Under the pieces are notes generated by a model that was given only the letters and a program-made list of their open reading frames with translations, did not search any database and was not told the origin of the DNA. This document shows positions 29,243-39,046 of a DNA stretch of 64,000 nucleotides, in pieces. Each line of letters opens with the position of its first letter. Within the stretch, counting starts at the first letter, position 1. A program made the translations under genes and the position numbers. Source of the stretch: Leishmania donovani (taxonomy: Eukaryota > Euglenozoa > Kinetoplastea > Trypanosomatida > Trypanosomatidae); contig NC_018246.1 in assembly GCF_000227135.1 (NCBI RefSeq), positions 467,211 to 531,210 on the forward strand. The letters run 5' to 3'.

Positions 29243-29244
29243 AG
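29243..29244 (+). promoter_or_regulatory. Candidate spliced-leader acceptor AG for the RING gene
   Basis: It follows a dense T/C tract (about 29189-29235). The next ATG downstream is 29283, which becomes the first codon of a 38-nt leader, so this site agrees well with the chosen start. Confidence 0.55.
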
Positions 29245-29282
29245 ATCTAGCCTCGTGTGCCCGTGTTTGAGCATCGAAGAGG

Positions 29283-32200
29283 ATGGCGGGGCTGCAGTCA
29301 GAGAACATCTCCATTAACTCCACGCGGCTGCCGGAGCAGAGCACGTCAGATAAGGATATCTGTGTGTTCTGCCTCCGCCGCGCCACTTCCTCCGCCTCCG
29401 ACCCGCATGCGCCGCTCTTCCCCTTCTTCTCTCTCGTCGACTGCCGCCACTACGCATGCCAGCCGTGCGCACTCGTCCACTGCGACAATGCTGGCCGACG
29501 CATCTTTTGCCCCAAGTGCCACTGCGTCTCTCGTCTGGCGCAGTCGGGTCGGCGGCGCACGCGCAGCGCCGCAGCGGCCACCGACGCCGATGCAGACCGC
29601 GTATCCATCGACGATGGCGTGTCGTCCACCCGCTCTCGCCGCACCCGCACTGGCACGACGCCACACCGCAGCGCCCTCAAGGGCAAGAGCGGGACCTTAA
29701 AGCGACGCGCCAGCTCGGTTCAGTTTCCGGCCAATCCAACGACATCAATTGTGCCCGGAGACGGCGTCAGCGTCGCAAGTGGCGCAGTGGCGGTCCCATC
29801 AGAGGGCGACAGCGCTGGTGAGCAGCACCATCAGCGCAGGGCGTCGTCGCCCTTAACGCAGGAGGCCGTTGACGCGCTCCCGCTCGACCCAGTGGAAGCA
29901 CGACGCCGACGGGCTCGCGAGCAGCAGCAGCAGCTCCGCGCCGCTGAAGCCGCGGCTAAGGCAGAGAAGGCAGTAGGCCTGTACGCTATCACAGCCGCGC
30001 CCCCGCCGAAGGTGGCGCCCCATCCGCCATCTGCCACTGCCGCCTCGGGCCTCGCCACCAACGAAGGCTTCAAGAAAGTGAAGGACCGCTCGCGCTCGCA
30101 GCCGGTGCCGAAGCTGCCACACACAATCCTGGAACCGAAGGAGGAATACCCGGTGCCGCCTCCGCTGGTGCTGCACACAGTGGAGGAGGAAGAGGCACAT
30201 GCCCCTGCCGCTACCGGTGAAAGCGGCCGAGACGCTAAACCAGTGCTACCCGCAGCAGCCGCGGGTGCGACCGCTGCAGCAACGGCCGAAGAGGATGTGA
30301 AGGCGGAGAAGAGTGCATCGGCCTTGGCGCCTGCTTGGAAGACATCGGTGACGCCGCGGCAGATGGAGGATGAAGTCGAGGCAGCCATGGCGGCATCTGC
30401 GGACAAGTCGCAGACAACCGGCGTGCTGCCGCCGCCCACCGGCACCCCCGAGGAGCTCGCGCGGCCGCACCAGCTACTGGATGACTGCGAGAACACCGAG
30501 GCTGAGGAGCGCGGCGTCGTTGGAGACCTCGAGGCACACGAGCGGGCCGCGCTGATGCAGCGGATGGAGGAGGAGGACACGGCCATTCGCGCGCGCCGTG
30601 GCCTGGTGGTGGAGTTTGATTCAACACCCATCCTGTCTCAGCAGCAGCATCCAACACTGCAGAACCAGCACTCGCACCACGATAACACCGGGTCCATCTC
30701 CTTGGTCGACTTCTCCGACCAGGTCAGCGTCACGTCCGACGACGAGCTGTCGCAGCGGGCATCTGGGTACAAGTCGGCCACCCGCAGCGACAGTGCAAGT
30801 CGTCGGCGACGTCGCACCTCTGTCAACGGCGCTTCAGAGCTGCGGGCACAGTCGCATGAAAACATGGCTGGCGAATCAGACGCAAGGCCAGAGAAGGGTG
30901 GTCAGGCCGCCGCTGCCCGCACTCCTGGTGATGCTCTCTCCAGTGCCGCGAAGTCCGTCGCGGGGTCGGGCTCGGCCGAGATCACGCTCTCGCCCATGAC
31001 CGCCGCCCGCCAAGGTCGGGTCTTGGCAAGCGAGGAAGTCGACGATGGCGGCAAACTCATCGCGACCAGAGCGGCGCTGGCGGAGGCAGATGCCAAAGCC
31101 AAGGCAGAAGCCGAAGCCGCTCGTGCAGCTGCGGAGGCCGAAGCGCATGCAGAAGCCATCCGAACTGCAGAAGAAGCCAGGGCTCTAGCAGAAGGGCAGG
31201 AAAGGGCGCGGCAGCGGCAGTTGCAGCGTGAAGCAGTCGAAGAAGCGGCCGAGCAGAAGCGGCAGCAGCAGCGACAGGAAGAGGAGGTGCTGCGCCAACG
31301 CCAGCAGCACGAGGAGCGTGCGGCCTTTGCTTGTCAGGCTCTGCAAGACCGCGAGGGTCTAGCGCGAGAGGCGCTGGAGCAGGCTGAGGCGGCCGTGCGT
31401 GAACATTACGAGCGCGGCGCTGATGAGTGGCTAACAGCGGCGCTGCCGCATGAGCTGGAGGCGCAGCGGCTGGTCCGTGCGGCAGCGGAGCGCAGGCGCC
31501 AGCAAGAGCAGCAGCAGGCGCACTTGGCGGCGGAAGAAGGTCTCGACCGAGACGAAGTGGAGGAGGCTGAGGCTAACGCGTGGTCGTGGCTGCTCTCTGG
31601 TGCCCGCGTTGACCGTGTGGTGGCGGCGACCGAGGAGGGCGACCGCGTGCAGCGGGAGTATGAAGAGCTGCGTTTTGAGCGGCTTCAGCTGCAGCTCCGT
31701 GAAGACACGGCAGAGCTTGTTCACGAAGAGGCGCACGGTCGAGCCTCCTTTATCGAGTACGAGGCTGCAACGCGCAGTCTCCTGCAGAGCCACCACGCGG
31801 TGCAACGGCAGGCGCTTGCGGAGGGCGAGCGGCGTCAGGAGGTCGAACTTTTGAAAAAGGCAGCGGCGCGCCGAGAGGCAGCACTCCGCCAGCGCTTTCA
31901 GTGGGAACTCGATGAGTTGGATGCGGAGGAGGTCAGCGGCCGCGCGATGCTGCGTGAGGTGGAGAGGGAAGAACGGCGAACGGCGCACCTCGTGTTCCTG
32001 CAAACCTTGGCGTCGATTCGGCGCAAGGAGGTGTTGGCGCAGCACGCGGCTGCCGTTGCTGCGGCCGCCGCTGCAGACGAGCCTGGTGGCACCTCTGTTT
32101 TGTCTGAAGCGTCAACGATGATTGCTGCGCAGGTGCACCGTCGAGTGCAGCAGCGGCAGACGGATGCCGCTGTTCCGCTCATGATTGAAGGGGACGGAGA

Positions 32201-35200
32201 CGGTGTCGACGACAACACCGCCGATATGGTTGGAGCTGCGACGCCGCCGCAGTTCCGCACTCCGCTCATTACGGCAAAGGAGCTGGCGGAGCTGCGCGCG
32301 CGCGAAGCTTCGTACGCCGCTGAGCTGCAGGCCGCCTTGGAACGCCTCCGGGAAGCCGAGCGGCGTGTTGCGGAGGAGGCGGCCATCCGTGCGCAAGCAG
32401 AGCAGGAGCGCCAAGCGGCGCACGCCGAGTCACAGCGCCTCTTACAGGAAGCCGAGCAGCGGGCCGAGCAGCGCATCCGCGAAGCACGCGACGCGGCCGA
32501 GCAGCTGCTGCAGGCGCAGCTGGCTGACTTGCGCGACGAGGCGGTCCGCCGTGCGGAGCACGCGGCAGTCATGCAGGCCCTCGCTGAGGAGGAGCAGCGA
32601 GCGGTCTTGGAAGCGAAGCTGCAGGCTGCGCAGCGTCAGTTGGACGAGGCGCAGCAACGCGCGCAGGAGGAGGTGCGCCGTGCGCGCGCAGACGCAGCGG
32701 AGATGGCAGCCGCGGACGCCGCCCGTGCTGCCCGCGAAGCCCAGCGCCGCGACGAAGAGTGGCAAGAACGGTGCCGCGCGGAGCACCTCCTGCGGCTAGC
32801 TGAGCAGGAGCGTGAAAAGGAAGAAGCGGTTCGCCGCCTTGCCGAAATCGAGGTGCGCGCCGCAGAGGCGGTGCGACTGGCGCGCGAGGAAGCTGCACGG
32901 ACCGCAGCGGAGGCGCAGGAGCGGCTGGCGGAAATGGAGCGGAGGCAGCAAGCGCGGGAGGCGGAGGTGCAGTCTGCGGCGCAGCGCGTGCGTAGTGTAC
33001 GGGACAGCCTGCGTGAGTTCGACTCGAGCACTCAGTCGTCGCGGTACGCGACACCATTCAGAGCGGTGCTACCAGGGCAGAGACCGCCAACAAGCAGCAG
33101 CAGCTATAGGGCGCCAAGCCTTGTTGCAGCCTCCTCGACCCACGCCACGCACACGGCGGGAGCTGTGGCTACGCAAGCGTCTGTGCACACCCCTCTGCAA
33201 ACCCCGCCGCTGGTTCCGTCCTCGTCTCGCACATCCTCGGCGGTGCGCCGTCAGCCGTCGGCGCAGTCACCGACGCCGCGCGTTGCCGCAAGGGTACCAG
33301 CAGCAGGGGCGGCAGCATCCTTGGCCCCCTCTGACGCGACACCTCCAAAGGTGATTATCAGCTCACAGCACACACCTCTCTCTTCGGCAGTAGCCCCGGG
33401 CCTCGGGCGCAGCGGAGCTGCCGTGCCGTCATCCTCCGCGTCCGCTGCCGGCGCCACCAGTCTTGCCGCGATGGACCCGGCGGATATCATTCGTGCCGCC
33501 ATCCGCTCTGCCGTGCAGGAGATCGTCGAGGCGCAGCGACGGACCCAAACACTGCAGGATCGCGCCGAGCAGAACGTCGAGCTTAGCGAGCGCCGCTATC
33601 ACCGCCGCCAAAGCGATCGTCTGCGTGCCGCACGCGACGTCGCCGCCATCGAGTCCTCTTACGCTGCAAGTGAGGTGGACGAGAGCGAGGAGCGGCACCA
33701 GCGTTGGCGGGCATGGTCTCAGCAGCCGCATCAGCGGACCCGGCAGCGTCAGCCGGTGCGCGGCTACGAGCGCGACAGCCGCGTCGCGAGCTCGCGCATG
33801 TCAGAGGAGCGCCTGCGGTCGGTTCGCTCCTCGCGAGGTGACTACGCACAAGAGGTGAGCGAAAGCCCGTGGACGCGCAGCTCGTCCTCGCCTGCATCAC
33901 GGCTGTCACCGACAGGCGCGCCACTGTCAACCGCACCCCCTGCCCCCGCAGCCCGCTCGGTAAGCAGCAACACGCTGCTCAGCACCTCGTCTGTGTACTT
34001 CGACAACAGCTATCAACCCTCGGCGGCCGCATTCGGGGCAGCACACCAGCATTTCCGGCGCAACGGCTGCGATTACGCCGCAGTCCAGCAGCAGCAGCAG
34101 CAGCAGCAGCGCCTGGCGTCCTTTGCGCCGTACAGCTCGGCGTCACGCGTTCTCTTTGCACCTCGTGTGGCGCATCAGGCCCGCGAGGCGTGGGCTGCCG
34201 AGGACGGCGAGTGCGGCTATGCACAGCGCATGCATGCCGGGGTCGGTGCGCGCGCCTACTCGCGCGTCGCCTCTGAGCAACAACAGCGGTACGCCACTGG
34301 TGCCGCTCAGCCTCCTCCTCGACAGCCGCTCCTTCAGACCGTCGGCGTGGCCGCGGCACTCCCTTCCGCGGCGCACGCCTACAACGAACCAGAGCCGCTC
34401 CCACCAGCGCCGGCGGCGATGGAATACTCGCCGCCGCCTCGCCGTAGCACCACACGCGCCGCAGCGGAGGTGGTGCCACAGCAACAGAGTCGGCCAGCTG
34501 GTGTAGGTGCTAACGTGGGCAGTGGTGGCGGCATCGCCGCACTCCCGGAGCCGAGTCGCATGTGCCCTCGCTGCTACCGCACAGACACCACCTCCCCATG
34601 CTGGCGTTGCGGAGAGATGATCTGCAGGCACTGCGGCTTGCCGCCCGGCTCAGCGCGGAAGCTGTGCTGCACAGCGCACCACCGCGCGCAGCTGCGTGAA
34701 TTTACGCGGCGCAAGACCTACGAGAGCGGCAAGGCTGCCACCACCGTCGGAGCTGGCAAGGTGCCGTCGCCCCCGCCGCCTCAGCAACAGCAACAGCAAC
34801 AGCAGCAGCAGCGTCTTCGCGGAGAGCAGCAGGTGCAGACTTCCTTTGCGTCCTCAGCAGCCAGCGCTCGAAGCCACGACGCTGCGCACTTTGCAGATGA
34901 GCCGGCAGCGCGGCTCGATGTGGGCACGTCGCCGCTCACGAGCATTTCGCCACCGTCCATGATATCCCCGTCGGCGTACCGGGCACCGGAGCAGCGTCAG
35001 CGGCAGCAACAGCAACCGCAAGCGCAGCCGCACTACCCTAGCAGTTACCAAGCCTTCACAATGGCGGGGCCGGCGGCACCATCGCAGCAGCCAATATACT
35101 CGCCAGGCTACCACTCCGCCGCAACGACGTACCCCTACGCGTATTCACACCCAATGTCGCAGCCGCATCAATTGCCGACCCACCAGCTGCCATTCTACGC

Positions 35201-37313
35201 CGACAGCGAGAGACCTCATCCGATGCCGCCGCCGCTGGACCCGTATGTGCAGCCGTTCGGCCAGCCGCAGCCCTATGCTCCATTTGGTTACTCGGTTCGC
35301 GCCGCGACGGCTGCGCTGGGGAGCGCTGCGACTGGCGCTGACTTCGCGGCACCTATGACTGTGTCCGAGGCGCAGCGACAGCAGGGGACGACAGCCGTGG
35401 CAGCAGAGGCGTGGGCAACGCATGAAGTGCCTCCGCCCGAGAGTCGAGCGGCGGCTTTCGGTGCCGTTGCCAGGCATCATGCTTCGCCTGCAGAGCTGAC
35501 CCAGTCGCCGCCACCACCTTCGGCACTGCCTCCTTCGCAGCAGGAAGGAGCAAGCGAGGTCATGGGTCTTCGTGCCGCCGAGGGCGGCGCCATGATTGAG
35601 ACAGTGGCACCCGCAGCGGCAGCTGTGGATGACACACCGGATGCGCAAGTGCAGCGGCGGCCGTCTACGTCGTCGTGGGTCGATGACCGCACACATAGGG
35701 AGGCGGAGCAGACAGTGGCGGCTGAAAACCGCACCTTGCCGAACGCAACCGTGGCTGCAGCTGTAGCCGGATCGGCGGCAGCAGACGCAAGTCTGCCCGA
35801 TAGCGCGCCGGAGAAGCAGGGGGGCACGACTGCACCTGTGGATGCTAGGTCGACCCCGGATGGTGGCGCTGCTGCAGAAAACGACGGCGACGGCACGTCT
35901 GCGGCGACCGCCGGTGCCACGGCTGCAGCGGTTCTCGAGGAACCCAAGACGGAGCGAAAGAAGACCTTTCCAGCGTTTTTCGTGTCGCTTGGCGACGGCG
36001 ACGACGCTGCGGAGCCGCGCCGGCCGAAGCCTCCAACGCCGCGGAACTTTGTGCCGAGCCAGTTGGCGCCGCCGACGCCGCCAAGGAAGCAGCAGCGGAG
36101 AACCTTACCGTCTGGCATGCTGCTCACGTCGCAGAACCGCAGTGGTCGGCAGTCGGCGCATCACCAGCATCAGTGCCGCAAACTATCACCGCTTCAAGCG
36201 CACGAAACGAACTGTGCACGTAATAGTCGCAAGAGCGTCAGCCCATGTCGTGGCTTTGGGGCGCATCGCCGCCAGCGGCACACGTCCCCCAGTCCGTACG
36301 AGCAAGTCCCAAAGGCGAGCGGCGCAAGAGATGGGCCGAGGAAGACGCCGTCCCACCCGTCATCGAAGCAGCGGCAGCGGCAGCATGCCCATGCTAACGG
36401 CACAGCGACCTCCATTACGAAGTCCATCAAGTCCTACATCAAGTCCCTCTCTCCCATGGTCGTGGTGGATGAGTCCGGCACGCCGGTCGTGTACGAGGAC
36501 GTACGCAAGGTGGAGTCGAACAACCCCTGGATGCAGCAGCAGCCGCAGCGGCCGCAGGGGTGGAGCGCCACCGCCACCCCAGCTGCCCATGATATCTACC
36601 TCAGCAGTGGCGGCATCAGAAGTGTTGGGGCCGAAGCAGAGCGCAACCGCCCTGAGTCGAGCCACGGCCACAGCAAGATGGGCCGCTATTACGTCAACGT
36701 GCCATCGCAACCGCATGATTCCTCGCCGCAGAAGCACCAGCACCACCAGCACCAGCGCTCGTCCCACAGCGATTCCTACTACCCGTACTTCACGTCTTCC
36801 GGTGCGACAAGCGAGACGCAGTCTCAGCCTCCTCAGCAGCAGCTGCAGCAGCACCTTTATGCGCCACCACAGTCGCACATACAGACTGACATCACCTATG
36901 CTGCCCCGTTCGTGGATCGCCGTGTGCCGACGCTCGCCGAGCTGGAGAAACGCCTGCAGCAGCTGCGGATCGTGGACGAGTATGAGGCTGCTCAGTACCA
37001 TCGGCGTCAAGCGCAGCGCGCGCACCAACAACAACAGCAGCGCATTCACGTGCTTCTTCACTCCCCTGGAGCAGTGGCTGCGGGCGGCAACACCGGAGCG
37101 TTTGTGACGGCATCCTCGTGGGCCACTCGTGAGCTAGCACAGCCGCTGCAGCGACGCCACAGCAGCGCAACAGGGCGGCACCCGCAGCAGCGCACAGTGT
37201 CGCCGCCGTGGCGAACGGACCTTAACTCGAGTCCGGTGCGACCGCGGTGGGACATCAGTCAGCCTCGCTCACCCATCTACCACCCTGCGCCAGCAACGAT
37301 GACTGGAAATTGA
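29283..37313 (+). CDS. Large RING-finger, coiled-coil and FYVE-like zinc protein
   Basis: A 2,676-residue protein. The N-terminus fits a C3HC4 RING finger: C27-x2-C30-x23-C54-x-H56-x2-C59-x2-C62-x13-C76-x2-C79. RING domains commonly recruit E2 enzymes, so a ubiquitin ligase role is plausible but unproven. Residues about 590-1250 form a very long Glu/Ala/Arg-rich coiled coil. A second cysteine block starts at 1761: C1761-x2-C1764-x8-C1773-x2-C1776-x4-C1781-x2-C1784, then a CC pair at 1795-1796 and two His; ICRHCG resembles the FYVE/treble-clef core, lacking the basic lipid-binding patch. Glutamine runs lie near 1602-1610 and 1835-1844. The last part is Pro/Gln/Ser-rich with a short coiled coil near 2548-2590. 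The architecture suggests a cytoskeletal or membrane-associated scaffold. I do not recognise a named orthologue. Confidence 0.88.
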   Translation: MAGLQSENISINSTRLPEQSTSDKDICVFCLRRATSSASDPHAPLFPFFSLVDCRHYACQPCALVHCDNAGRRIFCPKCHCVSRLAQSGRRRTRSAAAATDADADRVSIDDGVSSTRSRRTRTGTTPHRSALKGKSGTLKRRASSVQFPANPTTSIVPGDGVSVASGAVAVPSEGDSAGEQHHQRRASSPLTQEAVDALPLDPVEARRRRAREQQQQLRAAEAAAKAEKAVGLYAITAAPPPKVAPHPPSATAASGLATNEGFKKVKDRSRSQPVPKLPHTILEPKEEYPVPPPLVLHTVEEEEAHAPAATGESGRDAKPVLPAAAAGATAAATAEEDVKAEKSASALAPAWKTSVTPRQMEDEVEAAMAASADKSQTTGVLPPPTGTPEELARPHQLLDDCENTEAEERGVVGDLEAHERAALMQRMEEEDTAIRARRGLVVEFDSTPILSQQQHPTLQNQHSHHDNTGSISLVDFSDQVSVTSDDELSQRASGYKSATRSDSASRRRRRTSVNGASELRAQSHENMAGESDARPEKGGQAAAARTPGDALSSAAKSVAGSGSAEITLSPMTAARQGRVLASEEVDDGGKLIATRAALAEADAKAKAEAEAARAAAEAEAHAEAIRTAEEARALAEGQERARQRQLQREAVEEAAEQKRQQQRQEEEVLRQRQQHEERAAFACQALQDREGLAREALEQAEAAVREHYERGADEWLTAALPHELEAQRLVRAAAERRRQQEQQQAHLAAEEGLDRDEVEEAEANAWSWLLSGARVDRVVAATEEGDRVQREYEELRFERLQLQLREDTAELVHEEAHGRASFIEYEAATRSLLQSHHAVQRQALAEGERRQEVELLKKAAARREAALRQRFQWELDELDAEEVSGRAMLREVEREERRTAHLVFLQTLASIRRKEVLAQHAAAVAAAAAADEPGGTSVLSEASTMIAAQVHRRVQQRQTDAAVPLMIEGDGDGVDDNTADMVGAATPPQFRTPLITAKELAELRAREASYAAELQAALERLREAERRVAEEAAIRAQAEQERQAAHAESQRLLQEAEQRAEQRIREARDAAEQLLQAQLADLRDEAVRRAEHAAVMQALAEEEQRAVLEAKLQAAQRQLDEAQQRAQEEVRRARADAAEMAAADAARAAREAQRRDEEWQERCRAEHLLRLAEQEREKEEAVRRLAEIEVRAAEAVRLAREEAARTAAEAQERLAEMERRQQAREAEVQSAAQRVRSVRDSLREFDSSTQSSRYATPFRAVLPGQRPPTSSSSYRAPSLVAASSTHATHTAGAVATQASVHTPLQTPPLVPSSSRTSSAVRRQPSAQSPTPRVAARVPAAGAAASLAPSDATPPKVIISSQHTPLSSAVAPGLGRSGAAVPSSSASAAGATSLAAMDPADIIRAAIRSAVQEIVEAQRRTQTLQDRAEQNVELSERRYHRRQSDRLRAARDVAAIESSYAASEVDESEERHQRWRAWSQQPHQRTRQRQPVRGYERDSRVASSRMSEERLRSVRSSRGDYAQEVSESPWTRSSSSPASRLSPTGAPLSTAPPAPAARSVSSNTLLSTSSVYFDNSYQPSAAAFGAAHQHFRRNGCDYAAVQQQQQQQQRLASFAPYSSASRVLFAPRVAHQAREAWAAEDGECGYAQRMHAGVGARAYSRVASEQQQRYATGAAQPPPRQPLLQTVGVAAALPSAAHAYNEPEPLPPAPAAMEYSPPPRRSTTRAAAEVVPQQQSRPAGVGANVGSGGGIAALPEPSRMCPRCYRTDTTSPCWRCGEMICRHCGLPPGSARKLCCTAHHRAQLREFTRRKTYESGKAATTVGAGKVPSPPPPQQQQQQQQQQRLRGEQQVQTSFASSAASARSHDAAHFADEPAARLDVGTSPLTSISPPSMISPSAYRAPEQRQRQQQQPQAQPHYPSSYQAFTMAGPAAPSQQPIYSPGYHSAATTYPYAYSHPMSQPHQLPTHQLPFYADSERPHPMPPPLDPYVQPFGQPQPYAPFGYSVRAATAALGSAATGADFAAPMTVSEAQRQQGTTAVAAEAWATHEVPPPESRAAAFGAVARHHASPAELTQSPPPPSALPPSQQEGASEVMGLRAAEGGAMIETVAPAAAAVDDTPDAQVQRRPSTSSWVDDRTHREAEQTVAAENRTLPNATVAAAVAGSAAADASLPDSAPEKQGGTTAPVDARSTPDGGAAAENDGDGTSAATAGATAAAVLEEPKTERKKTFPAFFVSLGDGDDAAEPRRPKPPTPRNFVPSQLAPPTPPRKQQRRTLPSGMLLTSQNRSGRQSAHHQHQCRKLSPLQAHETNCARNSRKSVSPCRGFGAHRRQRHTSPSPYEQVPKASGARDGPRKTPSHPSSKQRQRQHAHANGTATSITKSIKSYIKSLSPMVVVDESGTPVVYEDVRKVESNNPWMQQQPQRPQGWSATATPAAHDIYLSSGGIRSVGAEAERNRPESSHGHSKMGRYYVNVPSQPHDSSPQKHQHHQHQRSSHSDSYYPYFTSSGATSETQSQPPQQQLQQHLYAPPQSHIQTDITYAAPFVDRRVPTLAELEKRLQQLRIVDEYEAAQYHRRQAQRAHQQQQQRIHVLLHSPGAVAAGGNTGAFVTASSWATRELAQPLQRRHSSATGRHPQQRTVSPPWRTDLNSSPVRPRWDISQPRSPIYHPAPATMTGN
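34087..34110 (+). repeat. CAG repeat coding polyglutamine
   Basis: Eight uninterrupted CAG codons inside the RING/coiled-coil gene. A second, CAA-interrupted glutamine tract lies at about 34783-34812. Pure CAG runs are the less stable of the two. Confidence 0.9.
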
Positions 37314-38531
37314 ACTTCGTCGAGCCAGCCTGTGCATGCGTATTTGTGTGGCGGCCGCGGCCGAAGATGGTACTGATATCGCCATGTGAGAGCGTTGCCC
37401 AGTTCGGTTGTCGCGGGTGCGCTCCCTTTTTCTTTTTTTTTTCGCAGTGGCGCGCGCTCTAGACACTTTGCCTTTGTTAAGTTTTTTTTTTTTCAGCGTT
37501 GGCTGCTCATGCTTTACTGGTTGACGTGATCGTGGCAGCGCACTGCAGCTCGATCGTGCATTTTCTCTTTCCTTCCGTGTGTCTCCTCCATCTCTTCCGC
37601 AAGTCGTGTGTGCATCCCTCCTCGTGTGTGGGGGGGGGGGAGGGGAGGGGAGGGGGTTAGGATACACGTGGATAACGCTCTCAATTCAGCGAATCGCGCG
37701 CAGACAAGCATGCAGATGCATGCACCGGCCCTCCTTCTTTCCCTCTCTCCTGCTCTCACACGCTCCGAGATGCTGGCTTTCTTTTTTTTTTCTGGCATCG
37801 TTTTCTCAGGCGTGCTTCGTCTCGCCGGAAACCGCAGCGAAGAGCATTAGATGGTACCGCACGAGAGGAACGCAAGCACGCTTATGTCGTGGCATGCATG
37901 TTTCTCCGCACACGCACACACACGGGGTGGAGGGGACAAGCGAGTGCGGAGAGTCGCACTGCTTCACCTCTCACTCAATGGCCCATGCGCCCCCGCCTGT
38001 CGCGCTACCTCCTTTTTCTTTTTTTCCTTTCCGCCATAGACAAGTTTGCATGTTTGATGTTGACCCGGAATTTTGAAAGGTGCGTTGATGGACTGACGAC
38101 GATCTTAGCACTGAAGCGAAGTTGACAATGGTGCGACTATCGTGTGCACCACCATCACCACCACGCGCCTCAACGTCAGCGAGGGCAATTTTTTTTTTCC
38201 GTGTACGTGTACGGTATGTGTGTCTGTATGGGCATGTGAGGTAGATGCACGGCAACCGATGATGATGGCAGGGTGGCCAGCCTGAAGGATGCTGGCAGGC
38301 GTGCTTGTTGTTGTTTCGTTCGTTTTCTGTTGTTCTTGTATTATAACCTTCCCATCTCTTTTCTATTTCTGTCCTTTCTCTCCATCCCCCAAAGACGCAC
38401 CACCTCCACCGCCGCCACCGCCTGGTGATGCCCCAGTCTTCAATCTCTCTCCCTCACATGATAGAGCGGATAGCACTGTGAAGTGGACGTGCGCGAAGGC
38501 GTCTCGAGAGTCTCGCACGCGCGCATGCGCA

Positions 38532-38556
38532 TGTGTGTGTGTGTGTGTGTGTGTGT
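38532..38556. repeat. GT dinucleotide microsatellite
   Basis: A pure GT run of about 12 units in the intergenic DNA upstream of the 371-residue coiled-coil gene. Confidence 0.9.
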
Positions 38557-39007
38557 CTAAGCCATCTGCCCTCTCTTGTTTTGTGGAAAAAGGCGGGTGC
38601 AGAGTCCCCCGCCACCTTCAGCGCTCTTCGCGCGAGCTCGAGTGCCACTGTTCCATCATGAAGAGCATCAGCAGCAGCAGCAGCTTGTCCCCATCCACGG
38701 AGGAAGAGGCGCGTGTGGATCGCCGAGATCGGTGTTTCCTCACACGTCTCTTTCACATACACACACAGCACCTCCCTGGTGCGCTTCCTGCTCATGCAAT
38801 CTGCCATGCCGTGCACCGCGCCCCCTCCCCCTTCTATTTTCCATTGCTGCATCGCTGGCGTACGCCCACGCTTCGACTCAGCAGTCTTCCTTCTCCCCTC
38901 GCTCTCCCTCCTTCTGCAGCAAACCCCTCACCACCCATCAGATCACGCAAGCATCTCCATTTTGTTCTCTCTTTCTCTCTCGAACGCACACACACACACA
39001 CATACAT

Positions 39008-39009
39008 AG
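39008..39009 (+). promoter_or_regulatory. Candidate spliced-leader acceptor AG for the 371-residue gene
   Basis: The AG follows a CTCT/T-rich tract and a CA run with no intervening AG. The ATG at 39047 is the first downstream, giving a 37-nt leader. Confidence 0.55.
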
Positions 39010-39046
39010 GTACGCCCAAGGACAACGACAGCCCCTCCGCGCAGCC

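Larger units (their letters stand above)
27605..29282. other. 1.7-kb intergenic region before the RING gene
   Basis: Probable UTR DNA. It carries a T-run followed by a G-run (28475-28497), a CCA repeat (28658-28679), a CA microsatellite (28706-28722) and strong pyrimidine tracts at 29099-29145 and 29189-29235. Open frames such as 28627-29244 are low complexity with no domain. Confidence 0.55.
37314..39046. other. 1.7-kb intergenic region after the RING gene
   Basis: Probable UTR DNA with several T-runs (37432-37442, 37482-37493, 38191-38199), a G-rich block at 37629-37655, a GT microsatellite (38532-38556) and a CA microsatellite (38986-39002). The pyrimidine tract at about 38951-38982 and AG 39008-39009 probably process the next mRNA. 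No gene is supported. Confidence 0.55.

Noticed and set aside
28627..29244. 205-codon plus-strand frame upstream of the RING gene
   Set aside because: It translates CCA and CA repeats and a pyrimidine tract, and ends at the probable splice acceptor.
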